A stretch of 64,000 bases of DNA from Linnemannia schmuckeri (taxonomy: Eukaryota > Mortierellomycota > Mortierellomycetes > Mortierellales > Mortierellaceae), in NCBI GenBank assembly GCA_029449235.1, contig JANATG010000022.1:62001-126000 (forward strand). The letters are read 5' to 3'. Below, in pieces: positions 25,958 through 36,477 of this stretch (its first letter is position 1; each line of letters opens with the position of its first letter). Under the pieces are notes generated by a model. The model had not been told where the DNA came from, made no database searches, and was given only the letters and a program-made list of their open reading frames with translations. Both the position numbers and the translations under genes were made by a program.

Positions 25958-26473
25958 CGCAACATTTGGACACTGAAGAGGGGTGAGGTGAAGGTAGGGG
26001 GTTTGAGAAAAAAAAATGGGTAGGGAAAGGGGCATGCCTTGTTTGGCATTTGATTGAGGAGTTGAAGGCATTTTCAGTTCAAGGGGACAGAGGGGGGGGG
26101 GTGTCGCGGGAAAAAGAAAGAACAAGCCCACCCCCAAAAATGTGTGAACGACAGGCAGGCACACTTTTTTTTTGCTCGTTCTTTGCGTTCCGATAACACC
26201 CCATCCCCTGGTCAGCCAACACGAGATTCACACATGTGTCTTGCATCGCGTCTTGGTCGCGTCAATTATGAAGGTTATCATTTTTTCCAAGCCCCAGTTG
26301 ATGAACCTTTCTAATGCGAACGTCACGTTTTTTCTTCCATCTTGGTCGTTATTTATCCTTTTCTGATGTTTTCACCGACTGATCACCTTTCACAAATACA
26401 CTACCATCCTTTACCACCATCTGGATTCACCAAAGGATCGCATTAACAACTACACCAAAGCACACAGAAAAGG
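19092..26473. other. 7.4-kb gene-poor region
   Basis: I find no gene I can support. On the zinc-finger gene side (19092-20060) the sequence is purine-rich here, meaning pyrimidine-rich on that gene's strand, consistent with a long leader or promoter. Further on are alternating purine- and pyrimidine-rich blocks, A runs near 20095 and 21205, C runs at 23720-23740, a pyrimidine-rich block at 24330-24430 followed by a short open frame (24565-24705), a 27-T run at 25931-25957 and a G run near 26093. A palindrome with 7-bp arms around TATG lies at 20991-21008. An unannotated long non-coding transcript or 5' UTR is possible. Confidence 0.55.
25931..25957. repeat. 27-nt T homopolymer
   Basis: Uninterrupted run of 27 T in the gene-poor region. 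Confidence 0.9.
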
Positions 26474-27712
26474 ATGAACAAGCACGGTCGCCAGTCAGGA
26501 CCCCGCTACTCGGCCTCAGCCAACAGAGCCAAGGCCCCCGCAACACAACAATGTCAAAAGTGTCTCGAGTATGGACATTACACCTATGAGTGTAAAGCCG
26601 AGAGGGTATATAAGCCTCGCCCTACCAGAACTCAGCAGCTCAAGAAGCCCTTGAAGCGTGTCGAAGTCGAAGTACCTGAGGAGTTTTTGCCCAAGAGGTA
26701 ACTTACAATCACTTTGTTTGAATGCCGCTGTTGTCTGGTCCATCAGACCAAAGAAGGCGTTGTATTCTGTAGATGAGGAAACCAACAGACGTTTTTCTTT
26801 ATTCAATGTTATTTGCTATTGTAGGCAGGGACTTGCGGCCAAAATCCTCAAGGACAAGGAGGACGAGAGAAAGAAGAAGGACAAGAAGAAGAAAAGGAGC
26901 CGCAGAAGGTATGGGACTGCATGCACGCGCATGCAAACAAGCCCAGCTATTTTGTATTACGACTACCAAATTGCCATATATGACCTAACCGACTCATCTA
27001 TGATCGTTGCCAATTTAGATCGCTGTCGTCGTCAAGTAGTGGCAGTAGCAGGAGCAGCAGTGGCAGCAGCAGATCTTCACGCAGCTCTTCGGGATCCTCG
27101 CGCTCTCGCTCTCGCTCTTACTCCCGTTCGCGCTCGCGTTCCTACTCGAGATCGTTGTCAGGATCTCGATCCCCTTCTCGCTCGCGTTCGCGTTCACGCT
27201 CTTACTCGAGATCTCGGTCGCGCTCGGTTTCGTCCAGAAGTAGGAGCAGAAGTCTGAGCAGAAGCAGAAGCAGGAGTGTTAGCTCGGAGCAAGGCAGGAA
27301 ATCCACCAAACCCACGGCAGCATCTCCTCAACAGCAGAAGCAGGAACCCCAGAAGCACAGTACCAAGGCTAGCGATCGCTCGTCACCGGAACCACCTCGC
27401 GGTCGCCGTTTGACTCGCAGTCTCAGCAGAAGTCGCAGTCGGAGCCGAAGCCCGAGCAGAGGCGGAATCAGAAGCAGGAGCAGAAGCAGGAGCTATACTC
27501 GCAGCCGAAGCCGAAGCAGGAGCCGTAGTAGAAGCCGGTCAAGGAGCTATAGCGAGAGCCGGAGCAGAAGTCGAAGCAGGAGCAAGGATAGTCGTAGCCC
27601 CAGCCCGACACAAAAGAAAGATGCTCCTCCCCATGCCAAGCGGTCTGCGAGGGACGATTCCATCTCGGATGATGATCGCAGACGGTATGAAAAGAAGGCA
27701 TACAGGGATTGA
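26474..27712 (+). CDS. ZCCHC10-like zinc-knuckle protein with RS-rich tail
   Basis: Exons 26474-26697, 26825-26908 and 27019-27712 give 333 aa. The N-terminus carries one CCHC knuckle (CQKCLEYGHYTYEC; C-X2-C-X4-H-X4-C), followed by KAERVYKPRPTRTQQLKKP, a layout shared with ZCCHC10-type proteins. A lysine-rich linker (about 85-105) leads into about 150 residues of Arg-Ser/Ser-Arg dipeptides, interrupted by a Gln/Pro/Lys-rich stretch and followed by a second RS block. RS domains are phosphorylated and mediate contacts in spliceosome assembly, so a nuclear role in pre-mRNA processing is likely, but no specific function can be read from the sequence. The start codon lies after an AC-rich leader. 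AATAAA is at 27858-27863. Both introns leave the frame intact. Confidence 0.87.
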
Positions 27713-28110
27713 GGGTAGCTGGATGTTTTTGGCGCCTGTCGAGCGACTGAATGGGTGGACTTGCATGTGGTTATTGCGATATGAGCCGTATGCGTATGTG
27801 CGTTTTCACTCGCCTTGGCATTATTGCCCTTCATTCTTTCCTGTTTTGCAGTTGAAAAATAAACATATGTGATGAGTGCTGTTTCAAAATGCTACTTGCA
27901 CATCACGCCGTGACCTTTTAACATTTGCGCCCTTGTTACGGCACAGACACAACTTTGTTTTCGTTCACTTGCCAAGAGCAACTTACTTCCACTCGCCATC
28001 ACCCCTTTCTTTCATCCACTTGCCATCATCCTTTTAACCAACATCGACATCAAACCTCACCTTCCTCCTCCTCCTTTTCCTTTTACCCTCCTCTCTATAA
28101 GCACGTAGCA
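27713..28110. other. Intergenic region with poly(A) signal and pyrimidine-rich leader
   Basis: AATAAA at 27858-27863 serves the RS protein gene. A C/T-rich leader (about 28050-28100) precedes the Sel1 gene start at 28111. Confidence 0.6.
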
Positions 28111-29679
28111 ATGACACAGACGCACTCAAACGTCCAAGCCATACGCGCTGTCAACAAAAATAGTCGCCCTTCAACCCCCAATCCGGACGATATTGTCTAC
28201 GTAGAAGTCTATACAGATCCTGAGGCCAAGGACCAGTTCGTCCTCTGGGATGATATCCGTCAAGTCTTTGACGATGCTCTCCATGTCCGACACCAGACCA
28301 AGGCGCTACCTTTTCTGAAAGGAGCGGATTATGTCCCGTATGTTTTTCATGCTAGCAATATTGTTTCAAATTTGAAGTAGCGATCTGAAAAAAGTCAGGA
28401 ACAAAAAACAGGCCTATTCATATCTTTGCTTGTTTGATTACCTGGAATAGATTGAGGCCGTTTCGGATTGCCGCGCTCCCGAATGTGGTGTTGGATGTGC
28501 ATGTGAGCGAACCAAAGGCTACTACCACGCAGGCAGAGGTCAGTCCTACGCCTGCAACGCAACAACCACCGGCACCTGCACCGCAACAACCATCGGGACT
28601 AGACCATATTCGACAACAGGCGTCGCATTATCCGAAATACGACCCTCTCACAGCTCTCCAGTCCAACCCCCCACCACCATTGGCTCCTCAACGCCCAGCA
28701 TTTGTCACTACGCCAGTTCACGTCGTCAACAACAATAATAAGGAAGCCTTCCTTAAGCGTGCAGAGGAAGAGACCACGAAAAGCACTGCAGTGGCGCATG
28801 TCGAATTGAAAATGTTGAACGACCAAGGGGATATTTCTTCCGAGGATCACAAGAAGGTTATGGAATGCTATTTGAGGAACATCCTTCGCGGTCATACAAA
28901 GGCGTTGATCAGTGTCGGGGATTTGTTCAATGAAGGTCAAGAGGTTACGCAGAACAGAAAAGCTGCCCTTGACTGGTACCTCAAGGCTGCCTTTCAAGGC
29001 GATGCTCATGCACAAGCCAAGGCTGATGCTCTCATTTAGTAAGTGACCGGTAGTCTTTTTTTCACATCAATGGTAAAAGCTTACGAGGGCTCTTATTTAA
29101 GAGGTAAGCATCTAACTTGTAGATAATTTATCAAAATTAAATAGCAGCAATCACAATAAGGTTAGGACGAGTGCCTGTCTGGGTAATGCGTTTGAAAATG
29201 GTTCTGTTTGCACAGAGGATACATTGGCAATGCGCATGTTAGACGACGTCAGCAACGCTACAAGGGACTCGGCGGAGAAAAGGGACGTAGTTATTGAGTC
29301 TATTGCCTCCTTGTCGATTGTCGACCAACAACATGACAACGAGCCGTCACCATACGATCATCCAAGCATGAGACCCCAACGTCCCCAACGACCACGCTCA
29401 ACCTTCTCAGCCTACTTTGAAAGCGACACTATCTCAATCGTGATCTGTGACGCCAAAGAGGGAAACCGAAACGCCCAATTCGCCCTTGGAGAACGGTACA
29501 GGCTCGGAAAGGGCCTTCCCCAGAACAACAAAGCGGCGCTGAATTGGATACTCAAGGCTGCTCATCAGGGGGATGGGGCAGCTCAGTATCAGGCTGGACA
29601 GATGTATGAGGAGGGTTGTGGAACGAGGACGGGGAAGGAGTTGGTGGCGGCTGAGGCTTGGTATTCACAAGGCTGCTGA
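28111..29679 (+). CDS. Sel1-repeat protein with a conserved unnamed N-terminal domain; 3' frameshift
   Basis: Exons 28111-28337, 28451-29038 and 29145-29679 give 449 aa as read. The N-terminal part (about 22-95) contains DDIVYVEVYTDPEAK, ALPFLKGADYV and RIAALPNVVLDVHV; I know no name for it, but the neighbouring decayed copy shares it. A Pro/Gln-rich linker leads to Sel1-like repeats, for example GDLFNEGQEVTQNRKAALDW and GERYRLGKGLPQNNKAALNW. These TPR-like helical pairs usually scaffold protein complexes. The reading frame stops at 29677-29679 within the last repeat. One extra base near 29665-29672 would explain this: in the next frame the repeat continues (KAAEKGIADACERYLQL) to a stop at 29738-29740, about 20 residues further. 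It is therefore a recent frameshift, a truncated allele or a sequence error. Function unknown. Confidence 0.8.
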
Positions 29680-30057
29680 GAAGGGTATTGCGGATGCGTG
29701 TGAGCGGTATTTGCAGTTGAGAGATATGGGGTACAACTGAATTTAGTAAGAACAAGGAGATAGGGTAGATAGTTTGTTTTCAGGATCGTTAGAACATGTT
29801 GTTACATTTTTTGTTCGTGTAGATTTTTTTTGTTCGTGTCAAAATTGCACGAAGTCGCGCTAAGAAAAAAAATGAGCAGTCCATAAACGCGCTGAACCAG
29901 AACGCATCAAGCTATGATTTACTCCTCTGTTTTATTCTCATTTCATTGCCTTTGTTTTGCAACTCGTTTACTCTACTTCCTTTCTTCCTTGACTTTCACT
30001 TTCTTTTCACACCACTCGCTTCACCCAATCTTCATCTCTTTCCTTTCTCAACAATCA

Positions 30058-31166
30058 ATGTCAGCAGCGACACACCCAAACCATTAGGAGATACGCTCTG
30101 TCAACAGAAGCAATCCAACCACACCAGCTACCGCCGTTACCACCCAACACCAAGCGGAGGTGACCCATATGGAGACCCAACCAGATATCGATACCAGCAC
30201 ATGCTTCATTCCCTGACAGGATATTCTGGAAGCTTTTGAAAGCGCGCATCGTGTTCAGCATCAAGCTGTTGCCCTGCCGTTTTTGAAGGATGCAGGCTAC
30301 GTGGGGTACGTGTAGAATAGCCGTACTATTATTAAGCCTAGATAATATGTGGATCAAGGAGATGGTTGACTCGTTACTAACGTCTTTATTCTCCGAATGT
30401 TAAAAATGAGCCAGATCGGATTGTTGCGGCGCCAGACGCCATATTGGATACCTATGTGGATGGTTCCACAGGAAGCACCTCCACAGCCGCCGGTCGCTAG
30501 AACAACCGCGCCCATGCTTCCACCTCCCAGGCAGTCCAACCAGTCTAGGACGCTCCTCCACCCATGCACTCGTTCCTCAAGGCTGCCAATGACGATGATA
30601 TATCGGACCAATACCTCATCGCTCTTAGCTACTACCACGGTCAAGGAGGTGGGGCTTAAGACCACATCCTTGTCTTCGAGTGGTACTAAGAGCCGCCGAG
30701 CGGGGATATGTTACCGCACAGCCCAAATTCGCCTCGTTGTGTCAGGATGGCCTAGGTACGGAGCAGGACTCGCAGTAGATTAGTATAGAAATAGGAAAGT
30801 GCCGGACAAAGGTTCACCCTTGCTTGTTTCAGCGTCGGCTCACTAGATGCCTCCAGTAACGCAGTCCCTGAAGACCGCCTTCTCAGCTACAAGGGGTATC
30901 GCAGAATTGTTGAGTACGGATTTACCGTCTGCCTGGTCGTCATCGGGGACGAGTATGAACATGGAATTGGCGTGGACCAAGGTCTCGCCCAGGCCATGGA
31001 ATGGTATCTTATAGCTGCCAAGAAAGGCGGCGTTGAGAGAAAGAGATTATACATCGTGTTGAACCATCAAGGCCAGGGCGCCGAGCTTAAGAAGGCACAC
31101 CCTCAATCACTTTTTTTAAACAATTATTTTCATGGCACTCCCAGAAGAGTAATGGAATGGTGAATG
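30058..31166 (+). pseudogene. Decayed tandem copy of the Sel1-repeat gene
   Basis: After its own C/T-rich leader, ATG at 30058 opens a frame parallel to the upstream gene, with TAG at 30085-30087 and TGA at 30214-30216. Beyond the stops the homology continues: DILEAFESAHRVQHQAVALP matches DIRQVFDDALHVRHQTKALP of the upstream copy and is followed by a matching splice donor (GTACGTG near 30306). DRIVAAPDAILDTYV matches the second exon of the upstream copy. Sel1 repeats follow in several frames: DQYLIALSYYHGQG (30600-30650), then TAA at 30657-30659; AAERGYVTAQPKFASLCQDG (about 30692-30751); and GVDQGLAQAMEWYLIAAKKG (30970-31030). At least three frame changes are needed, so this cannot encode one protein. 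Both the N-terminal domain and the repeats place it as a tandem duplicate. Confidence 0.85.
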
Positions 31167-31512
31167 GCTTTTTTTTAGAAAGGTGTTGTCACGTTCACTT
31201 AAATGCATGCAAAAAAGATGTTCTCCTCAAAAACCGATTCCCGAGCCTGTTTTCCCGTCAACACGTTGTGGATGGACTACTTGTCTCTATTCATCTATTC
31301 AGCGTCTAATATATCAGGAGATTGCATATCGTCGTATGTATAACTTGAAAGAGGACATTGTATCTCACGCATATTGTACTCGTGCGTTATCGAGCTGCCT
31401 GCGTCGTTTATATGATGTTTTTAGTGATTTTTTTTCAGATAAAAATACGATGTATAAGCTTCACACTTGATCTATCTTGTATGTTTATTGCTACTCTGTT
31501 GGTTCTCGATAT
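31167..31512. other. Intergenic region after the decayed Sel1 copy
   Basis: AT-rich; 3' side of the convergent deaminase gene. No gene seen. Confidence 0.55.
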
Positions 31513-32372
31513 TTAGGGAGCCAAGGCGATGGCCTTGATCTCAATGAGAAGCTTGGGCTAAAGAATGAACCAGACAAAAAAAGTAACATGTCAGTTGCAT
31601 CCGAAAATTAGCATAGAAAATAATGCAAAAACGTGGCAAGGGTAGAAGCAAAAGGATATGAGAGCAGCGAAGAGAACATACCGAGGGCAATGTCAAGACT
31701 CCGACACAAGTTCTTGAGGGACCGGTCTCGGCATCAAAGTACTGGTTGTAGATCTATGTCGAGGGAGTTGGTGGCAAAAACATGTTAGTGATCAATCAAC
31801 CGATCCATAGGTGGGCGGTTTGGTTGTTTAGGTGACAGGTGAAGGGGTTATTTTGGTGCAGTTTGTACCTGGTTCATGGCACCGTAGTCTTTCATGTCGG
31901 TGAGGAAGACGGTCATGTCGACAATATTGGCGAGCGAGGCGCCCTGGGACTGGAGGATCACATTGATGCTATTCAGAACGAAGGGAGAGACGGTCAGGGT
32001 ATTATATTCAGAGGAACAGTTCTCCAGTTGATCGATCGTATGAAATTGGACGTACTTTTCAATGACAGCCTTGGTCTGGGCTTTGATGTCGAGCTCAAAG
32101 GTGCCATCCTCGTTTTCCTTGACACCCTCGTATCTAACAAGTTCAAAAAAAAAAAAAACGATGGTAGCGTTAGTTGGGAGTGATTTCTGAAGTATGTACC
32201 GTGAGAATAAATTCGGAAATAAAACGGAAATAAAAGAGAGTTACGTGTTGTCAAGGCGACGGGAGGAGATGCCAGAGACGTAGATCATTCCGTTAGCGAT
32301 GCGGCCGTGAGGGTAGTGGGCCAAGGCTTGGGCGCGGTCCTTGAGGATGATGGGAGTTCCGTTGGCGGACAT
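31513..32372 (-). CDS. RidA-family protein, probable 2-aminomuconate deaminase
   Basis: Exons (downwards) 32245-32372, 32056-32133, 31869-31968, 31682-31753 and 31513-31557 give 140 aa, the usual RidA length. The sequence reads as the aminomuconate-deaminase branch of RidA/YjgF: YPHGRIANGMIYVSGISSRR near the start, then LDIKAQTKAVIEN, SQGASLANIVDMTVFLTDM and ETGPSRTCVGVL, ending in LLIEIKAIALAP. That branch deaminates 2-aminomuconate in tryptophan and aromatic degradation; general RidA enzymes hydrolyse reactive enamines, so the substrate is inferred. The trimer forms its active sites at subunit interfaces. The 87-bp intron at 31969-32055 contains no stop and is a multiple of three, so a naive translation reads through it; removing it restores the family alignment. 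No mitochondrial targeting peptide is seen after the chosen ATG. Confidence 0.85.
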
Positions 32373-33023
32373 TGTTTTTGTGATGTTGATCGCTGGGCGA
32401 GAAGAAAGGGAGTTGGGGGTTAGGGTGATGAGAGAGAAGGAGAAAAAAAAGGGACGGAGCACCACTGCGAATTCTTAAATAAGGTATGACCTCTTAAGCA
32501 ATAGGTAGAGGTCGTTAGTCATCAAGGGTGGGCAGCAAGGGTATCGATGCCTTGTAACGTCTTTGACCGTGGCTTTAATGATCGATTGGCCGTATCTCAA
32601 TCCCATGTGGGTTTGGTAGTTCGTCGAAGCATGAAAAGAAGAAACAGGGCATGGTAGCATACATAGGGAATGATAATTAAGAATAAGACGCGTTCTGTCT
32701 TTCGTTCCAATTTGCAGCTCGTGCTAGACCTGTGTGAATCGACATCCATTTTAAACGGCCTATGACGGTCATGTCATGCCCTCACTCGTTCTTGGCTCTC
32801 TTGGCGCACAACCAACTCAATTCTCAAATTGATATCAGTCAGTGCCACATCACCAGAACCCATCTCACATAGTTTTTCCACCTATCGTCCTTGTGTCTTT
32901 TCTGTGCTCTCACTTCTTCATTTTCCTTGTTTTTTCTTTCATTTCTTCTTCTGGACGCCACCATCGACATCTCACCTACACAACACACTCACACACCACA
33001 CACACACACACACACGCACACAC
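32373..33023. other. Divergent promoter region, deaminase (-) and VPS23 (+)
   Basis: Shared 651-bp upstream region. A pyrimidine-rich leader (about 32900-32955) and a CA repeat precede the VPS23 ATG. No further site recognised. Confidence 0.55.
32995..33022. repeat. CA microsatellite directly before the VPS23 start codon
   Basis: Nearly pure CA repeat with one CG interruption ends immediately at the ATG (33024), so it probably lies in the 5' UTR. Confidence 0.85.
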
Positions 33024-35148
33024 ATGGATCCAGAGATTGCAGGATGGCTCCAAAGTGTCCTAAGGACTATCGGTGTATGTCCGTCTTTCTGCCTTCTCGT
33101 CACACACTCACTCACTCCAACAAATGACATTGTTGCCCATCTGACCATGTCACCTTGTTGTTGGTTGGATACCATGCAAGCTACCATGGCGCAACAAACC
33201 ACAAAGACAGAAAGGACTCCATGAAACTAACACTCAACTACTTTATTCATCGTCCATGCAACCTCACACACATAGTACCAACACAGGGACCGAATGTACG
33301 CTGATGTCGAGTCAGTGTTGAGACTCTTTCAGAACTTCCTTGTGCCCAAGGCAGAAACTTACAGTATGACGTGTTCCCTTGTGCCCTTGTTCTCCTTTGA
33401 CTTTTTATGCTTTCCTTTTGTTTCCCAAGTGAGCCTCGTTGGGGCTAAACATAAGACACTCCTACTAACCATTCCTCTTATAACTTGGTACTTTTAGCTC
33501 ACGACGATGGACGCTCACAGCTGCTGTTATCGCTTATTGGTACCATACCGATTGTCTATCAGTCGGCGACATACAATATCCCGGTCGCCTTTTGGTTACC
33601 CACCTCATACCCTTCAGTTGCGCCCATCGTCTTTGTGACCCCAACAGCGTTGATGCTCGTCAAGGCAGGAAAATATGTCGATATCAGTGGACGATGCTAC
33701 CACCCTTATCTCGCCTACTGGAGTAACAGGAGCGATGTGAGTAGTTCTATCTGGACAAACTTCTATCTGTCGTGCAGCGTGAGAACAGTGCAGCGTATTC
33801 AAAGTCGCAGAGAACATAGAGAACACAAGGATACGAGCACGATTCGTTAACGATTGTGGGGTCATGTCTTGTTTTCTATATTTTTCTTGCTTTATCCTTA
33901 GTCCAATCTTGTGGAACTCATTGGCATTATGCAAGGAGTCTTCTCTCAGGAACCGCCCGTCTATGCCAAATCCAACACTTCTTCTCAGCAGCAGCAACAG
34001 CAACAACAACAGCAGCAGCAACAGGCCAGCCCAACCATCGGAGGAGGCTACCCTTCACCCACCACATCCGTAAAGACCGTTTGCTTTGGACAGGATATTG
34101 AAAAAAGCGTCAACCGGGACCATTCAATGCACAGGATGGCTATACCAGTTTCTAACAGTATTGTCACTCTGGATAATATCTCTGATTGAATAGTTGAGAC
34201 CAGCACCTCCAATTTTGTCGTATACGTCAAGACAGGCCAATTCATCCGCCATGTCGTCGTCACAACAACAACAGCCCTCGGACCTCTCTCAGCAACAGCA
34301 GAATCGATACCCCTCACCTTCCAACTTTGGACTGTCGACCCAACAACTCACCCCGCAACAGGCACAACTCTACACCAAACTTCAGTCAGCGCTCTTGGAG
34401 TTCAACACGGCGTCATCTCGCGAGATGGATAACCTTGTCAATGTCAACAAGCAACTCAATGATGCCGAAAACAGGACCAAGGCGGAACTTCAGAGTCTCC
34501 GAGACCTCAGTGTAAGGCACCACCTTGTTCTTGTACAGCGTCGCCTAGGCATGCTTTTCGCTTGCATGAAGGTGTACAGGACTGACGATTATGTTCTTTT
34601 GCGCCTCATCATTTAGACCAAGATCCAGCACAATATTGTGACGCTGAACAGATGCACTGAGCAGCTGAACGCCAAGATTGAGCAGATCAGGACGTGGCCG
34701 GAGGAGCCTGTGGACGAGATTATTTGCGGCAGTAGTGTCGTCCACAATCAGTAAGAGATCCTGTTTTCATTTCCATATTTCTGTCGTGGATGTATACCTA
34801 CACAGCGGCTATGCTCACGGACCTCCCACTGACGTCTCCTACATTCTTCTTGGTTGTATCTAGACTCTTTGAGTTGGTAGCAGAAGAGATTGCAATCGAG
34901 GACACCATTTATTATCTCGACCAAGCACTCAGCCAGGATAAAGTCGAGCTGAACGCTTACATGAAGGTGAGGGCTGGTTGCGTGTAGTACCGCGTGCGCA
35001 TTGAGATGATCCATTTTCAAGCTTCGAACTATTATTTACCTTTTGTTCTCTTGCATTTGCACAGCATGTTCGGAACCTGTCTAGGGAGCAGTTTATGAAA
35101 AAGGCGCTGATCAAAAAGGTGAAGGCCCAGCTTGGACACGTAGAGTAG
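33024..35148 (+). CDS. VPS23: ESCRT-I subunit Vps23/TSG101
   Basis: Endosomal sorting: the UEV domain binds ubiquitinated cargo and P(T/S)AP motifs, and the C-terminal steadiness box assembles with Vps28 and Vps37. Exons 33024-33074, 33276-33363, 33498-33736, 33902-34069, 34194-34511, 34617-34750, 34864-34966 and 35065-35148 give 394 aa. The UEV domain (about 1-140) shows VLRLFQNFLVPKAETYTHDD, GTIPIVYQSATYNIPVAFWL and DISGRCYHPYL, and lacks the E2 catalytic cysteine as expected. A Gln-rich linker with a run of 13 Gln follows, then a coiled coil (about 250-320) and the steadiness box (about 325-394, ELVAEEIAIEDTIYYLDQAL). The second exon acceptor was chosen at TAG|TAC because it alone keeps the UEV in frame. 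Length matches fungal and animal TSG101. Confidence 0.95.
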
Positions 35149-35875
35149 AGAGGTCCACGCCTTCTCCATCCATAAAAAAACAAACAAGCAACAAAACATA
35201 CCATCCTCCGCGTAGTTTCATGGCAGTGCATACCATCGATTGATTGGATGAATTGGTGATAGCGCCAATGACATGCATGCGGTTGATTCAGGCCCATGAC
35301 AGTGCTTACTTTATTCCGCATCTATAGAGGCATGTCATGCAAACAAACAAGCAAGCATGCGAAAGCAGCATCTACACCGTTCAACTCCAACAGAGAAGAG
35401 GGGAAGAACAGCATCATTGCTTTTATTTTTTTGGAGCCCGTTTTTCTTGTTGCCCTTGTCATCTTTTTTCATTCGCCTTTTCCCTTCCTTTCCTCATTTT
35501 TCCTCGCCTTCTCATTCCTCTCAACCCCACCAAACTCTATTGAGTCGAGTATGTCAGCAGGGCGTATTGCTCATTGTGGTAGTCCGTGGAAGACGAAACT
35601 GGCGGCAAGAGTGATGCGACCACTCTTTTTCCTCACTTCCTCACTTTCACTGGTGTGCAGTCATCGCCAAGGACGATTTCAGGAACAGGAAAAGTGAACC
35701 ATTTGAGGAGTGAACTTTGCCGAGAGTGCAATTGGAATGTTTTCGTGCAAGGTATGATAGTCCTTGAGTACCTGAAAGGTGTTCCAAGAAAAGGGAAAAG
35801 GCGGGAAAGAGAGAGAAGGTAAGTGAAGAGGGCATTCAGGAGCACCAACAAACCGTGGTTTTGCCGTCAGCCATA

Positions 35876-35907
<32 letters not shown>

Positions 35908-36477
35908 AAAGCAAGAAGAATGAGATGGAAGTTGTGCAAAAGGCACGTCACTTTCTGGAAGGTATTTTTGGCGCCCTTTTTTTGATTTTGAAGATTTTCT
36001 TCTTTTTCCTTCTTCCGCACTCCACTCCACTCCACTCCTCCCACCCACAGGTAAGCAATAAAAGCTAGATTCAAAACTCATCCTCCTCGGGAGCAACAGC
36101 AACACATTCCCCAGTCAGACAACACTCAGTACACAGCAAAGTAGGAGCAGTGAGGAAAGGTTGAATAAGAACGACGACAACAACACCTCGCTTTTTTCGC
36201 CATCATCGGAATAACGAGAGCCACTCATATTATTGGCCTGTCGCGTCTCATCGCGATCATCAGGAAGAACAAAACACACACTCCCTCGGAGTCACGGAGA
36301 CAGATGGATCTACTTTCGACCGACCCTTTTCTTTTCTTTCTTTCTTTTACGCGCTCAGTAACAAGGACAGCGAGGAATTCTCGCCAAGGGAAAACGAAAC
36401 GAAAGCAAACAAACAAAGAGAAACGGAAACTAACGTCAGTTTTTCTCACACTGTTATTGAATAAATAGATCTATACA
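35149..36477. other. Intergenic region before the porin gene
   Basis: 1.3 kb with C/T-rich blocks (35430-35530 and about 35990-36040) and a 27-A run at 35875-35901. No coding region I can support; the last few hundred bases are presumably the porin promoter and 5' UTR. Confidence 0.55.
35875..35901. repeat. 27-nt A homopolymer
   Basis: Uninterrupted run of 27 A in intergenic DNA. Confidence 0.9.

Noticed and set aside
32373..32465. Upstream extension of the deaminase to 32465 as a mitochondrial presequence
   Set aside because: It would start at GTG; the ATG at 32372 gives the standard RidA length.
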